Shown one piece after another: positions 23,836-36,477 of a DNA stretch of 64,000 nucleotides. The translations under genes and the position numbers were made by a program. Each line of letters starts with the position of its first letter. The first letter of the stretch is position 1. This stretch comes from Streptosporangium saharense (lineage in GTDB: Bacteria > Actinomycetota > Actinomycetes > Streptosporangiales > Streptosporangiaceae). A model generated the notes under the pieces. The model made no database searches and was not told the DNA's origin. It saw nothing but the letters and a program-made list of their open reading frames with translations. The stretch lies in assembly GCF_014203715.1 (NCBI RefSeq), contig NZ_JACHJP010000005.1, forward strand, positions 310,001 to 374,000. Direction: 5' to 3'.

Positions 23836-25305
23836 CTACCAGGTGGTCGGCTTCTTCGCGGTGAACAGCCACGCGTCGAAGAGGCCGTCGAGCTGCTTGC
23901 CCGAGATCCGCTCGGCCAGCGCCACGAACTCGGGGGTCGTGACGTAGCCGTACCGGTGCTCGGCGTTCCAGGTCTTCAGCAGTTTGAAGAACGCCGGGTC
24001 GCCGATCCGCTGCCTGAGGGCGTGCAGCGTCATGGCGCCCCGGGTGTAGACCGAGTCGTTGAACAGGTCGTCCGGCTTGGCGCGGCCCGGGGCGTACTTC
24101 CAGATGGCGGCGCCGGAGTCGACCGCGTAGCGGTTACGGAAGATCCGCTCGGCGCTGGCGTTGCCCTTGTGCTCCGACCAGAGCCACTCGGCGTAGGTGG
24201 CGAACCCCTCGTTGAGCCACAGGTCCTTCCAGCGCCTGATGCTGAGGCTGTCGCCGAACCACTGGTGGGCCAGTTCGTGGGCGATGACGTCGTCACCGGG
24301 GTTGAAGCCGCCGTACATCGGCTTCGTCTGGTTCTCCAGGGCGTAGCCCGCGGGGAAGTCGTCGATCACGCCACCGGTCGAGGAGAACGGGTAGGGGCCG
24401 AACACCTTGCTCCAGTACTCGGTGATCCTGCCCGACTGGTTGTACAGCTCGTTGAGCGAGCCGCTGTAGCGCGGATCGACGGCCGCGAAGTTCTTGATGC
24501 CCGAGGCCGTCTTCCCCTCGCGCAGCTCGAACCTGCCCATCGTCACGGTGGCGAGGTAGCTCGCCATCGGGTGGCTCTCCCGCCAGGTGTAGGTCGTCTT
24601 CCCGCCCTGGGTGACCGGGCTGCCGACCTGCTCGCCGTTGGCCAGCGCGGTCACGCCCTCGGGGACGGTGATCTCGAAGTCATAGCGCGCCTTGTCCGCC
24701 GGGTGGTCGTTGCCGGGGAACCAGGTTCGCGCGCCGTTGGGCTCGCTGGTCACGAACGCGCCGTCCGAGGTGGGGATGAACCCGTACGTCCCGAGATTGG
24801 GGGAGTTGCGCACCGGCTTCGGCTGCCCCGCGTAGGTGACCTCGACGGTGAAGGCCGACCTGTCGGGGATCGTCCTGGACGGGGTCACGACGAGTTCGTC
24901 CCCCGAACGGGAGAAACGCGCGGCGGCGCCGTTCACGGTGACCTTGCCGACCGTGAAGCCGGACAGGTCGAGGTCGAACCTGGACAGGTTCTGGGTCGCC
25001 TTCGCCTCGACGGTCGTGACGCCGGAGAGATGCTTCCTCTCCGGGTCGTATTCGATCTTGAGACGGTAGTGGCCGACGTCGTAGCCACCGTTGCCGTCGT
25101 TGGGGAAGTCGGGGTCGCCGATACCGGCCGCCCCCGCCCTGCCCTGGTGCTGTTCGACGGCCACCTCGTCGCCGGGTGCCGAGCCGTCGGCGACGGCCGT
25201 GGTCGCGCCGCTGTCCCCCCGCGACGCCGAGCACCCCGTGGCGCCGATTGTTCCGATGAGCACCGCGGTCGCCACGACGGCGAGCCTGCCGGACGCCATG
25301 ATCAC
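23836..25305 (-). CDS. M1-family zinc metallopeptidase, lipoprotein
   Basis: From GTG 25305, with a GGGAGGGG site, the 489-residue product has a signal peptide with lipobox ATGC near residue 27. The M1 N-terminal beta domain (HYRLKIEYDPERKHLSG) precedes zinc motif HELAHQWFG (about residue 340) and NEGFATYAEW 18 residues later. It lacks the large C-terminal domain of full aminopeptidase N. It should act outside the membrane on peptides. ATG 25299 is an alternative start. Confidence 0.93.
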   Translation of the reverse strand: MIMASGRLAVVATAVLIGTIGATGCSASRGDSGATTAVADGSAPGDEVAVEQHQGRAGAAGIGDPDFPNDGNGGYDVGHYRLKIEYDPERKHLSGVTTVEAKATQNLSRFDLDLSGFTVGKVTVNGAAARFSRSGDELVVTPSRTIPDRSAFTVEVTYAGQPKPVRNSPNLGTYGFIPTSDGAFVTSEPNGARTWFPGNDHPADKARYDFEITVPEGVTALANGEQVGSPVTQGGKTTYTWRESHPMASYLATVTMGRFELREGKTASGIKNFAAVDPRYSGSLNELYNQSGRITEYWSKVFGPYPFSSTGGVIDDFPAGYALENQTKPMYGGFNPGDDVIAHELAHQWFGDSLSIRRWKDLWLNEGFATYAEWLWSEHKGNASAERIFRNRYAVDSGAAIWKYAPGRAKPDDLFNDSVYTRGAMTLHALRQRIGDPAFFKLLKTWNAEHRYGYVTTPEFVALAERISGKQLDGLFDAWLFTAKKPTTW

Positions 25306-25382
25306 GAATCCCCCTCCCGCGCCCGGTCGCACCGGGCGTTCTGGTCGCACACTACGCGAGCGAGACGGGGGACCTCGGACGA

Positions 25383-25955
25383 TCAGGTATCCACGACCAG
25401 AGTCTTGGCCGCCATGTCGTGGAGAGCTTGTTTGCGTCTGGTGAAGAGGATGAAGGCGAGGTTGACCCATCCCAGGCAGCAGGTGGCGTAGAGCACCCAC
25501 GCGACCAGCTCGCGGATCGCGGCCTGCCCGACGCCGACCCTGCGCCCGCTGATGTCGGTCACCCGCAGCCCGAACAGCTTCTTGCCCACGGTCTTGCCGT
25601 CCCAGAAGGCGGTCAGCAGCCAGTAGTAGAGGAAGCCGATCACGCTCGCCAGCAGGGTGTGCTGCACGGGGACCTGGACGAAGACGCCCTTCTTGGTGTC
25701 CCACACGCTGTTGAACGACTGGTAGGTGAAGGGCGAGGAGATGATCCCGACGATGATGATGTCGAGGATTCCGGCGAACAGCCGGCGCCAGCGCCCGCCG
25801 AGCCTGAGCGGTGGCCCGGCGCCGTACCCCGGATACTCGGGCCCCGGAGGTCCCGATCCGTGCCTCGGGTCGTACGGCCCGGCGGAGTGCCCGGAGCCCG
25901 GTGGCTGGTCGGACCAGGAGGAAGGCCCTGAGTTGTCCGATGGCGATGATCCCAT
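25383..25955 (-). CDS. RDD family membrane protein
   Basis: The 190-residue protein has a Pro/Gly/Ser-rich cytoplasmic N-terminus of about 50 residues, then the RDD domain: GGRWRRLFAGILDIIIVG and DGKTVGKKLFGLRVTD. The end HDMAAKTLVV is typical. RDD proteins are membrane proteins of mixed or unknown transport roles. Confidence 0.92.
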   Translation of the reverse strand: MGSSPSDNSGPSSWSDQPPGSGHSAGPYDPRHGSGPPGPEYPGYGAGPPLRLGGRWRRLFAGILDIIIVGIISSPFTYQSFNSVWDTKKGVFVQVPVQHTLLASVIGFLYYWLLTAFWDGKTVGKKLFGLRVTDISGRRVGVGQAAIRELVAWVLYATCCLGWVNLAFILFTRRKQALHDMAAKTLVVDT

Positions 25956-26051
25956 AAGTCGTGAATCACCGCATACCAGCTATCCCAAAGCCAAGGGGAG
26001 TTACAAATTACCCCTCAAGCCCCGTATAGCCACAGATCACACTCCCGGCCA

Positions 26052-26086
26052 CCCGGGCGCCCGCGTGTTCTCGCGGGACGCCCGGG
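26052..26086 (-). terminator. Terminator after hppD
   Basis: CCCGGGCGCCCGCG and CGCGGG-A-CGCCCGGG form a 14-pair stem with one bulged A and a six-base loop, 22 bases past the hppD stop. Confidence 0.75.
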
Positions 26087-26107
26087 GACGGATCGGCCAG
26101 GGGAGGG

Positions 26108-27256
<1,149 letters not shown>

Positions 27257-27261
27257 TTAGC

Positions 27262-27276
27262 TTGTTTAGTGGACAA
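27262..27276. promoter_or_regulatory. Candidate Lrp/AsnC site
   Basis: TTGT-N7-ACAA is a 15-base symmetric element between the divergent hppD and lrp-type genes, of the size these regulators bind. Support is from position and symmetry only. Confidence 0.4.
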
Positions 27277-27319
27277 CATGCGCAATCGGCCGCCGCTCCC
27301 GTAGGAGTCTCTGTACACA

Positions 27320-27799
27320 ATGACGATTGATCACCTTGATGCGCGGCTCATCGCGCTGCTCGCCGCCGAACCGAGGCTGGGCGTCCTGGAGTGCTCACGG
27401 CGGCTCGGGGTGGCCAGGGGAACGGTCCAGGCCCGCCTCGACCGGATGGCCGCCAGGGGCGTGATCACCGGATACGGCCCCGACGTGGACCCCGCGGCCC
27501 TCGGCTACGTCGTGACGGCGTTCGTCACCCTGCAGATCCGCCAGATCAGCGGACACGTCCCCGTCGCCGACCAGCTCGCCGCCATCCCCGAGGTGCTGGA
27601 GGTCCACACGATCACCGGTGGCGATGACATGCACTGCCGGGTCGTGGCCCGCAGCAACGCCGACCTGCAACGGGTGATCGACCTGATCGTCGAGGTCCAC
27701 GGCGTGGTCAGGACCTCCTCGGTCATCGCCTTGGACACACCCGTGCCATACCGGGTCCTTCCTTTGGTGGCCGACGCCCCACGCCAGGCGAAGGGCTAG
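27320..27799 (+). CDS. Lrp/AsnC-family regulator
   Basis: The 159-residue protein has the AsnC HTH (LDARLIALLAAEPRLGVLEC, then LGVARGTVQARLDRMAARGV) and a C-terminal RAM ligand domain (VLEVHTITGGDDMHCRVVAR). Placed head to head with hppD, it probably senses an aromatic amino acid and controls tyrosine catabolism. That function is inferred from context. Confidence 0.93.
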   Translation: MTIDHLDARLIALLAAEPRLGVLECSRRLGVARGTVQARLDRMAARGVITGYGPDVDPAALGYVVTAFVTLQIRQISGHVPVADQLAAIPEVLEVHTITGGDDMHCRVVARSNADLQRVIDLIVEVHGVVRTSSVIALDTPVPYRVLPLVADAPRQAKG

Positions 27800-27901
27800 C
27801 CGTACTATCCCAAGCAAGGCTCAGACACCGTTATGCATCGTTTACCCTTACGGTTCCGTGCGGCCGGCGGGGGGTCGGCCGCGAACGGGACAGGGGGACG
27901 C

Positions 27902-30151
27902 GTGCTCAAGGACCGAGCGAGGGCGGGCAGGACCGGGCCCAGGAGAAGGCTCCTGAAGATCGCTCTCATCGCCTTCGGCGCCCTCGTGCTCTCCATGGTC
28001 GGCGCCTTCGCGCTCGCCTGGGCGATGACGCCGATCCCCGGCAGCACCCAGCCGCAGGCGACCGCCCAGGGATCGGTGATCTACTACCGCGACGGCAAGA
28101 CCGTGCTGGCCAGGCAGGGCGTCAACCGCAAGCGCGTGCCGCTCGACCAGGTTCCTGAGCACGTCAGGAACGCCGTCATCGCCGCGGAGAACCGCTCCTT
28201 CTACCAGGACCAGGGCATCTCCCTCACCGGTACCGTCCGTGCCATGTGGTCGACGCTGACCGGCCAGCAGCTCCAGGGCGGCTCGACGATCACCCAGCAG
28301 ATGGTCCGCAACTACTACAGCGGTCTGAGCCAGGAACGTTCCATTGTCCGCAAGCTCAAAGAGATCATGATCTCTCTGAAGGTGGACCAGTCGAAGTCGA
28401 AGGACTGGGTGCTTGAGCAGTACCTCAACACGATCTACTTCGGCCGCAACGCCGACGGCATCCAGGCCGCGGCCGACGCCTACTTCCGCAAGGACGTCAG
28501 CAGGCTGACCGTCGCCGAGGGCGCCTACCTCGCCGCCGTGATCCAGCAGCCCTCCCGGTTCGCCAACCCCGAGGGAGCCGACCTCGACGCGGCCAGGGCC
28601 CGCTGGCGCTCGGTGGTCGACGGCATGCGGCTGACCGGCGCCCTCACCGCGGAGCAGGCGGCGACGACCCTGTTCCCCCCGCTCAAGAAGCCCCGGCCGA
28701 TCTTCGCCCCCAAGGGGCAGGAGGGCTACATGCTCGACCAGGTCGCCGCCGAGCTGAGGACCAGGGGATACACCGACGAGGACATCAACCAGGGCGGCCT
28801 GAAGATCGTCTCGACCTTCGACAAGGACCTGATGGCCGCCGCCGAGCGGGCCGTCACCTCCGTCCTGCCGGAGAGCACCCCCAAGGAGGTCCGCACCGGC
28901 CTGGCCGCCGTCGATCCGGAGAACGGCGAGGTCGTCGCCTTCTACGGCGGGCGTGACTGGAGGAAGCAGCCCTACGACAACGCCTTCGGCGCCAAGGTCC
29001 AGGCGGGCTCGACCTTCAAGGCGTACACGCTGGCCGCGGCCCTGGACAGCGGCCTCGGCCTCGACACCCGGGTGGACGGCAACTCCCCGCTGCGGATCAC
29101 CACAGACGGCGAGGGCATTCCCAACTCCGGCGGATACTCCTACGGGCAGATCAACCTGGTCAAGGCGACGCAGAGCTCGGTCAACACCGCCTTCGTGGAC
29201 CTCGGGCAGAAGGTCGGCCTGGACAAGGTCGTCGAGACCGCGGAGAAGGCGGGCATCCCCGCCGACCAGCTCGCCCCGCACAGCTCGGCCGCCACGCTCC
29301 CGCTGGGCGTCGCCTCGGTGAGCGCCGTGCAGAACGCCTCCGGCTTCGCCACCTTCGCCGCGGGAGGCGTCCACCACGAGGCCCACGTGATCCGCTCGAT
29401 CACCGACGCGAACGGCAAGACCACCAGGATCGAGGCCAGGGGCAGCCGGGCCTTCGCCGAGCAGACCGCCATCGACGCCACCTACGCGCTGACCCAGGTC
29501 GTCACCGCCGGAACCGGCTCCGCCGCCCGCCTCTACGACCGCCCGGTCGCCGGGAAGACCGGCACCACAGACAGGTCGGCCTCGGTGTGGTTCGCCGGGT
29601 TCACCCCGCAGCTCGCGACGGCCGTGGACATGTTCCGCGACGACAACAAGCCGGTCGTCGTCGACGGCAGCGCCCTGTACGGCGGGACGTACCCGGCCCA
29701 GATCTGGCGCGCGTTCATGACGGAGGCGATGGAGGGCAAGCCGGTCAAGGAGTTCGCCGAGCCGTCCAACTACGGCTACTCCAACTACGGCGACACCTAC
29801 CGCTCGGACACCGACGACGACGCGGGGGACGGCACCCAGGACGAGACGGTCGCGCCGCCCCGGCGATCCGAGGCGACGACGCCCCCGGTCCCCGACGACA
29901 CCTCCGAGCCCGACGGCACGGACGAGGGACCGGACGGCGACGGCCCCGGCACCGGCGACGGCGGCAACGGCCCGGGCAACAACCAGGGCAACGGCAACGG
30001 CAACGGTTCAGGCAACGGCAAGGGGCCGGGCAACGGTTCGGGCAACGGGAAGAACAACGGCACTGATCAGGGCAACGGCGACGAGACGGGCATCGGCGGC
30101 AGGGACCAGGCTCCGGCCCAGGACAACGTCACCCAGTCCCGCCCGAACTAG
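27902..30151 (+). CDS. Class A penicillin-binding protein (transglycosylase/transpeptidase)
   Basis: GTG 27902 follows CAGGGGGA; the 749-residue protein has one N-terminal membrane anchor. The GT51 domain shows AAENRSFY with the catalytic Glu, and LQGGSTITQQMVRN. The transpeptidase domain shows GSTFK (about residue 370), SSVN and KTGTT. The usual EDRxF motif reads ENRSF. After about residue 630 comes an acidic then Asn/Gly-rich low-complexity tail (GNGNGNGSGNGKGPGNGSGN), probably extracellular. It builds peptidoglycan. Confidence 0.96.
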   Translation: MLKDRARAGRTGPRRRLLKIALIAFGALVLSMVGAFALAWAMTPIPGSTQPQATAQGSVIYYRDGKTVLARQGVNRKRVPLDQVPEHVRNAVIAAENRSFYQDQGISLTGTVRAMWSTLTGQQLQGGSTITQQMVRNYYSGLSQERSIVRKLKEIMISLKVDQSKSKDWVLEQYLNTIYFGRNADGIQAAADAYFRKDVSRLTVAEGAYLAAVIQQPSRFANPEGADLDAARARWRSVVDGMRLTGALTAEQAATTLFPPLKKPRPIFAPKGQEGYMLDQVAAELRTRGYTDEDINQGGLKIVSTFDKDLMAAAERAVTSVLPESTPKEVRTGLAAVDPENGEVVAFYGGRDWRKQPYDNAFGAKVQAGSTFKAYTLAAALDSGLGLDTRVDGNSPLRITTDGEGIPNSGGYSYGQINLVKATQSSVNTAFVDLGQKVGLDKVVETAEKAGIPADQLAPHSSAATLPLGVASVSAVQNASGFATFAAGGVHHEAHVIRSITDANGKTTRIEARGSRAFAEQTAIDATYALTQVVTAGTGSAARLYDRPVAGKTGTTDRSASVWFAGFTPQLATAVDMFRDDNKPVVVDGSALYGGTYPAQIWRAFMTEAMEGKPVKEFAEPSNYGYSNYGDTYRSDTDDDAGDGTQDETVAPPRRSEATTPPVPDDTSEPDGTDEGPDGDGPGTGDGGNGPGNNQGNGNGNGSGNGKGPGNGSGNGKNNGTDQGNGDETGIGGRDQAPAQDNVTQSRPN

Positions 30152-30160
30152 ACCCGGTTC

Positions 30161-32146
<1,986 letters not shown>

Positions 32147-32201
32147 AAGACCTCTCCTGCCCGGGCCCCGTCTGGCCGTTCCCCTCCACCCTAGACCGGA
32201 G

Positions 32202-33419
32202 CTACTGACGGTAGGTGGACAGGAAGCCGCTGAGGCGGCTGATGGCGTCTTCGAGGTCGTCGGCGTGTTGGAGGGTGACCAGGCGGAAGTGGTCGGGGCT
32301 CGGCCAGTTGAAGCCGGTGCCCTGGACGATGAGGAGTTTCTCCCGTTCGAGCAGGTCGAGGGCGAAGCGGACGTCGTCGACGATCGGGTAGACCTCGGGG
32401 TCGAGCCTGGGGAAGACGTACAGCGCGCCCAGCGGCTTGACGCAGCTCACCCCGGGGATGTCGTTGAGCAGCTTCCACGCGCGGTCGCGCTGCTCGCACA
32501 GGCGGCCGCCGGGCCGTACGAGATCGTCGATGCTCTGGTGGCCGCCCAGGGCGGCCTGGATGGCGTGCTGGCCGGGGACGTTGGGGCACAGGCGCATGTT
32601 GGCCAGGATGTCGAGGCCCTCGATGTAGGACGAGGCCCGCTCCCGGGGACCGGAGAGCACCATCCAGCCGGAGCGGTAGCCGCACACCCGGTAGGTCTTC
32701 GACAGGCCGGAGAAGGTCAGGCAGAACAGGTCGGGGGCCAGCGCCGCGATCGAGGTGTGGACGGCGCCGTCGTAGAGGATCCGGTCGTAGATCTCGTCGG
32801 CGAGGACGACGAGACCGTGCCTGCGGGCCAGTTCGGCGAGGCCTTCGAGCAACCGGGGCGGGTAGACCGCGCCCGTCGGGTTGTTCGGGTTGATGATCAC
32901 CAGGGCCTTCGTCCTGTCGGTGATCTTCGCGGTGATGTCGTCGAGGTCGGGCAGCCAGTCGGCGCTCTCGTCGCAGACGTAGTGGACGGGGGTGCCGCCG
33001 CTGAGCGAGACCGCGGCCGTCCACAGCGGGTAGTCCGGGGAGGGGACGAGCACCTCGTCGCCGTTGTTGAGCAGCGCCTGCATCGCCATCACGATCAGCT
33101 CGGAGACGCCGTTGCCGAGGTAGACGTCCTCCACGTCGAGATCGCGGAAGCCGTGCCCCTCGTAGTGCTGCACGACGGCCCTGCGGGCGCTCAGGATGCC
33201 CTTGGAGTCGCCGTAGCCGTGCGAGACCGGCAGGTTGCGGATGACGTCCTGCAGGATCTCCTCGGGAGCCTCGAAGCCGAAGGGAGCCGGGTTGCCGATG
33301 TGCAACTTGAGGATGTGGTGACCCTGGGACTCCAGCTCTGCCGCGCGCTTCGGTACAGGACCGCGGATGTCGTAGCAGACGTTGGTCAGCTTGTCGGACT
33401 GCCGTACGTACATCATCAC
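32202..33419 (-). CDS. PLP-dependent aminotransferase, AlaA-like
   Basis: The 405-residue fold-type I enzyme has [16 protein letters not shown] near the start, [23 protein letters not shown] and the PLP lysine in [16 protein letters not shown] (about residue 240). The pattern matches the AlaA/Rv0337c alanine (glutamate-pyruvate) aminotransferases. Start ATG 33419 may be one or two codons later (MMMY). It lies between yyaL and the M4 protease gene. Confidence 0.92.
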   Translation of the reverse strand: MMMYVRQSDKLTNVCYDIRGPVPKRAAELESQGHHILKLHIGNPAPFGFEAPEEILQDVIRNLPVSHGYGDSKGILSARRAVVQHYEGHGFRDLDVEDVYLGNGVSELIVMAMQALLNNGDEVLVPSPDYPLWTAAVSLSGGTPVHYVCDESADWLPDLDDITAKITDRTKALVIINPNNPTGAVYPPRLLEGLAELARRHGLVVLADEIYDRILYDGAVHTSIAALAPDLFCLTFSGLSKTYRVCGYRSGWMVLSGPRERASSYIEGLDILANMRLCPNVPGQHAIQAALGGHQSIDDLVRPGGRLCEQRDRAWKLLNDIPGVSCVKPLGALYVFPRLDPEVYPIVDDVRFALDLLEREKLLIVQGTGFNWPSPDHFRLVTLQHADDLEDAISRLSGFLSTYRQ

Positions 33420-33501
33420 ACTTTAACGGCGGATCCATCTGATACCGCCCATGGAACCGCTCACCGGGCGCCCCCGCGTCCGGTGAACGGTCCGGTACGG
33501 C

Positions 33502-36192
33502 TCACGCGGCCCGGCAGGTTCCCCTCGGGTGAGCCCGGGTCGCGAGGTCGACCTGGGCCGCGGTGCCGTCGATCCAGATCACCCTGCTGCCCTCGACCGC
33601 CGCGAACTGTGCCTGCTCGCCCCGGTTACAGGTGACCCGTACGGCCTTGCCGCCCCTGGCGGGGATCTGCGTGATCTTGGGCAGGTTCTCGTTGGTGACC
33701 ACCGTCAGGTCGGGATAGACGCTGTAGGTGATGGCCGTGTCCGTGGCGTCCATGTCCAGCAGCTCCGGCGCCGTGGCGTCGTCGGGGGTGAGCGCGACCG
33801 GGGAGCTGCCGTCGGCGTTGGCGCGCATGATGCCCTGGAGGCCGTCCTGCTGGGCGTCCTGGAGCCAGAACAGGGAGGTGCCGGTCAGCACAGGGCCGAT
33901 CACCAGCCCGATCACGTTGGGCGGGCTCTGCGGGGCGGGCAGGTCCGTCTCCTGGCCCGTGGCGAGGTCACGGGTGGTGATGACCATGCGGCGGGGGCCG
34001 CCCTCCCACAGGTACAGCTTGATGTAGGCGAGCCGTCCCTTGCTGAGCGACGGCGCCCTGCTGTAGATCCCGGCCTGCGGCGTCACGTTGACCGGGGCGG
34101 CCTCGCCCTTCTTGACCCACAGGTCGTAGCCGCCCGTCGCGGAGTCCCAGACCGAGTAGGCGACGGTGTCGCCCTCGACCGCCGCGTTGAGCACGTCGCC
34201 GTCGCCCTCGTAGACCAGCCGCTGCGGCCGGGAGCGGTCGAGCGGCCTGGCCCACACCTGGGTCTTCCAGCCGTCCGCCGTCTCCGCGTAGGTGATCCAC
34301 GCCGCGTTCCTGCCGTCCGTCACGGGGTCGTAGACCGACAGCTCGCTCGGCGCCGAGAGCCGCTCGACCTTGCCGCCACGAACCTTGCCGGTGTAGACGG
34401 CGCTGGGGGCCGTCAGGTCGGCCGAGGAGTTGGTGACCACGTAGCGCTCACCCGCCGCGTCCGGCTGGGCGTAGTAGTCGGTGATGCCGCGCAGCAGGAC
34501 GTCGTGGTCGGTCGCGACGCGGTGCTCCCAGCCGTTCCTGATGCCGTGGGCGTCGAAGGCCCGCGCGACCACCAGCAGGTCACGCGCGCCGAGCCGGGAC
34601 CGTACGGCCGCCGCCAGCACGGCCCGCCTGCCGTCGGTGAAGTCGTCGAGCGGGGTCATGTACTCCGACAGGGCCTTGAGCACGATCTTGTCGGCCTTCG
34701 CGCCGAGCTTCTCGCGGATGTCCCACAGCGCGCCGCTGAAGATCGTCGAGTTGAGGTGGACGCCCGCGCTGTCGATCCGGCCGGTCGCGTCCACGTAGTC
34801 GTCGGCGGCGACGCGCCCGTCGTTGAGGTCCCGGAAGGCGCACTGACGCGGTGTGCCGGTACGGCAGAGCGACTCGCCGAGCAGTCCCGCGTCGGGGCCC
34901 GCCGGGTCGATCCCCTCGGCCTCGACCTGGATGGCGTTGCCGAAGTAGTCGGCGATGCCCTCGTTCATCGCGCCGGACTGGCCGAAGTAGACCAGGTTGG
35001 CGGTGTGCTCGACCACGCCGTGGGTCATCTCGTGGCCGACCACGTCCAGCGCCGAGGCCAGCGAGTAGTACTGCTCGCCGCCCCCGCCGTAGACCATCTT
35101 CGTGCCGTCCCAGAAGGCGTTGATGTACGGCTCGCCGTAGGAGGTGACGTTGACGACCGAGACCATCGAGCCGCCCCTGCCGTCGAGCCCGTCACGGCCG
35201 AGACGACGGTAGTACTCGTAGACCTGGCCCGCGCCCCAGTGCGCGTCCACCGCGCCGATCTGCGCGGCGGTGCCGGTGAAGGTCGGGACGTCGGAGGAGA
35301 CGACGGGGGTGTCCTGCGGCAGGGTGCCCTGGAAGCGCGAGACGTCGCGTCCCTGCGCGTCGTAGGTGACGATCTCGCCCGTGGTGCCGTCCCACCGGGT
35401 GCGGTCGCGCAGTTCGTACTTGCCGTCGGCCCGCTGGTAGGCGTTGATCGGCACGGTCTTGTCGCGCACGGTCGTGCCGGTGGTGGTGATCGGTCCCTCG
35501 GCGGCGGTGCGGATCCGGTCGGAGGCGAACAGCGGGGTGCCGGTCCCGGCGTTGACGTAGACGTCGGTGAGCAGCGGCAGGTGCCTGCGCGTGTCGGTCC
35601 CGGCGACGGTCACCTTCCAGGCGAGCAGGCCCTTGCCGGTGGGGATGACGACGAGCCCGCCGGAGGTCGCGGTGAGCGTGTCCCTGCCACCGCCGTCACC
35701 GCCCGTCCGTGCCGCCGCCCGGGAGCGCGCGACGTCGAGGGCGAGCCTTTCCGGGAATTTCGGTGTGGTCGAAACATCCAGTTCGGTGAGGAACCGGCCG
35801 CCCGCTCCGGTGACCCGGTGGGCGTCGCCCTCCCTGGTCATCTGCACGAGGTAGTTGGCGCCGAACACGCGGATGCCCTGGTAGCGCTGCTCGAACCGGA
35901 CGGTCTCGTCCGAGCCGTCACGGACCACGTCGACGGGGACCAGGTCGGTGTTCACGTCCGCGATGCCGTACCGGCCCTGGCGGAGGTGACGCCGGGCGAC
36001 GGCGACGGGATCGCCGCCGACCGGGGCCTCGCTCAGGCCGCTGACCAGGGCGGGGGCGTCGGTTCCCGCGCGGGGCTCGACGGCGGGTGGATCGGCCGCG
36101 TGGGCGGGGGTGGCGGTCACGAGGGTCGCCGTGAGGGAGAGGATCACGGCGAGGGGTGTCGCCGCGGCGACGGTTCTGGGGGGTCGTAACAC
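33502..36192 (-). CDS. Secreted M4 metalloprotease with C-terminal beta-propeller-like region; TTA second codon
   Basis: The 896-residue product has a signal peptide ending near AHA33 and FTP/PepSY propeptide (RFEQRYQGIRVFGANYLVQM). The thermolysin-type domain has HEMTH near residue 386 and GAMNEGIADYFGN. About 330 further residues with repeated units (DGRNAAWITY, EGDTVAYSVWD, ATDTAITYSV) look like a TolB/PD40 beta-propeller, unusual for M4 enzymes. GTG 36192 has an AGGAG site; the second codon is TTA, so translation probably needs bldA tRNA. Confidence 0.93.
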   Translation of the reverse strand: MLRPPRTVAAATPLAVILSLTATLVTATPAHAADPPAVEPRAGTDAPALVSGLSEAPVGGDPVAVARRHLRQGRYGIADVNTDLVPVDVVRDGSDETVRFEQRYQGIRVFGANYLVQMTREGDAHRVTGAGGRFLTELDVSTTPKFPERLALDVARSRAAARTGGDGGGRDTLTATSGGLVVIPTGKGLLAWKVTVAGTDTRRHLPLLTDVYVNAGTGTPLFASDRIRTAAEGPITTTGTTVRDKTVPINAYQRADGKYELRDRTRWDGTTGEIVTYDAQGRDVSRFQGTLPQDTPVVSSDVPTFTGTAAQIGAVDAHWGAGQVYEYYRRLGRDGLDGRGGSMVSVVNVTSYGEPYINAFWDGTKMVYGGGGEQYYSLASALDVVGHEMTHGVVEHTANLVYFGQSGAMNEGIADYFGNAIQVEAEGIDPAGPDAGLLGESLCRTGTPRQCAFRDLNDGRVAADDYVDATGRIDSAGVHLNSTIFSGALWDIREKLGAKADKIVLKALSEYMTPLDDFTDGRRAVLAAAVRSRLGARDLLVVARAFDAHGIRNGWEHRVATDHDVLLRGITDYYAQPDAAGERYVVTNSSADLTAPSAVYTGKVRGGKVERLSAPSELSVYDPVTDGRNAAWITYAETADGWKTQVWARPLDRSRPQRLVYEGDGDVLNAAVEGDTVAYSVWDSATGGYDLWVKKGEAAPVNVTPQAGIYSRAPSLSKGRLAYIKLYLWEGGPRRMVITTRDLATGQETDLPAPQSPPNVIGLVIGPVLTGTSLFWLQDAQQDGLQGIMRANADGSSPVALTPDDATAPELLDMDATDTAITYSVYPDLTVVTNENLPKITQIPARGGKAVRVTCNRGEQAQFAAVEGSRVIWIDGTAAQVDLATRAHPRGTCRAA

Positions 36193-36272
36193 GGGTACTC
36201 CTGATGTCTCGAAGATCGCCGAGACTGATCAAAAGGCGATAATCATGATCTAACAGGAGTTTGGCAAAAAAT

Positions 36273-36289
36273 CATGACTATTAGTCATG
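36273..36289. promoter_or_regulatory. Palindrome upstream of the M4 protease gene
   Basis: CATGACT, ATT, AGTCATG is a perfect 7-3-7 inverted repeat in an AT-rich stretch, 80 bases before the protease start. It is a possible operator for a developmental or nutrient regulator; no binder is known. Confidence 0.5.
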
Positions 36290-36477
36290 GCCGTGGTTTG
36301 ATAGGTTAAAAGCCACTAATGAGGAATTCGCGCTTTCTCGATGGCTTTGCCGGGCGCCGGGGAAAAGCTTCCGGAGGGATGGGGTGAGGTGTCCCGCGGA
36401 TCCCTCTTTGGACGCGGGGAGGAAGTTTACGGGGTGGGAGGTGTGTTCGCGCGGCTTCGCGCGTAGGCTCACTGGGC

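Noticed and set aside
25961-25970. GTGAATCACC, resembling a BldD half-site pair before the RDD gene
   Set aside because: A short 9-base symmetry six bases from the start; the flanks do not fit the longer BldD consensus well enough.
27848-29386. 512-residue minus-strand frame over the PBP gene
   Set aside because: Antisense to the PBP catalytic motifs; Gly/Val/Asp-rich shadow composition.
33529-36189. 886-residue open frame on the plus strand over the M4 protease gene
   Set aside because: Shadow frame opposite a gene with signal peptide, HEMTH motif and ribosome site; composition is not protein-like.
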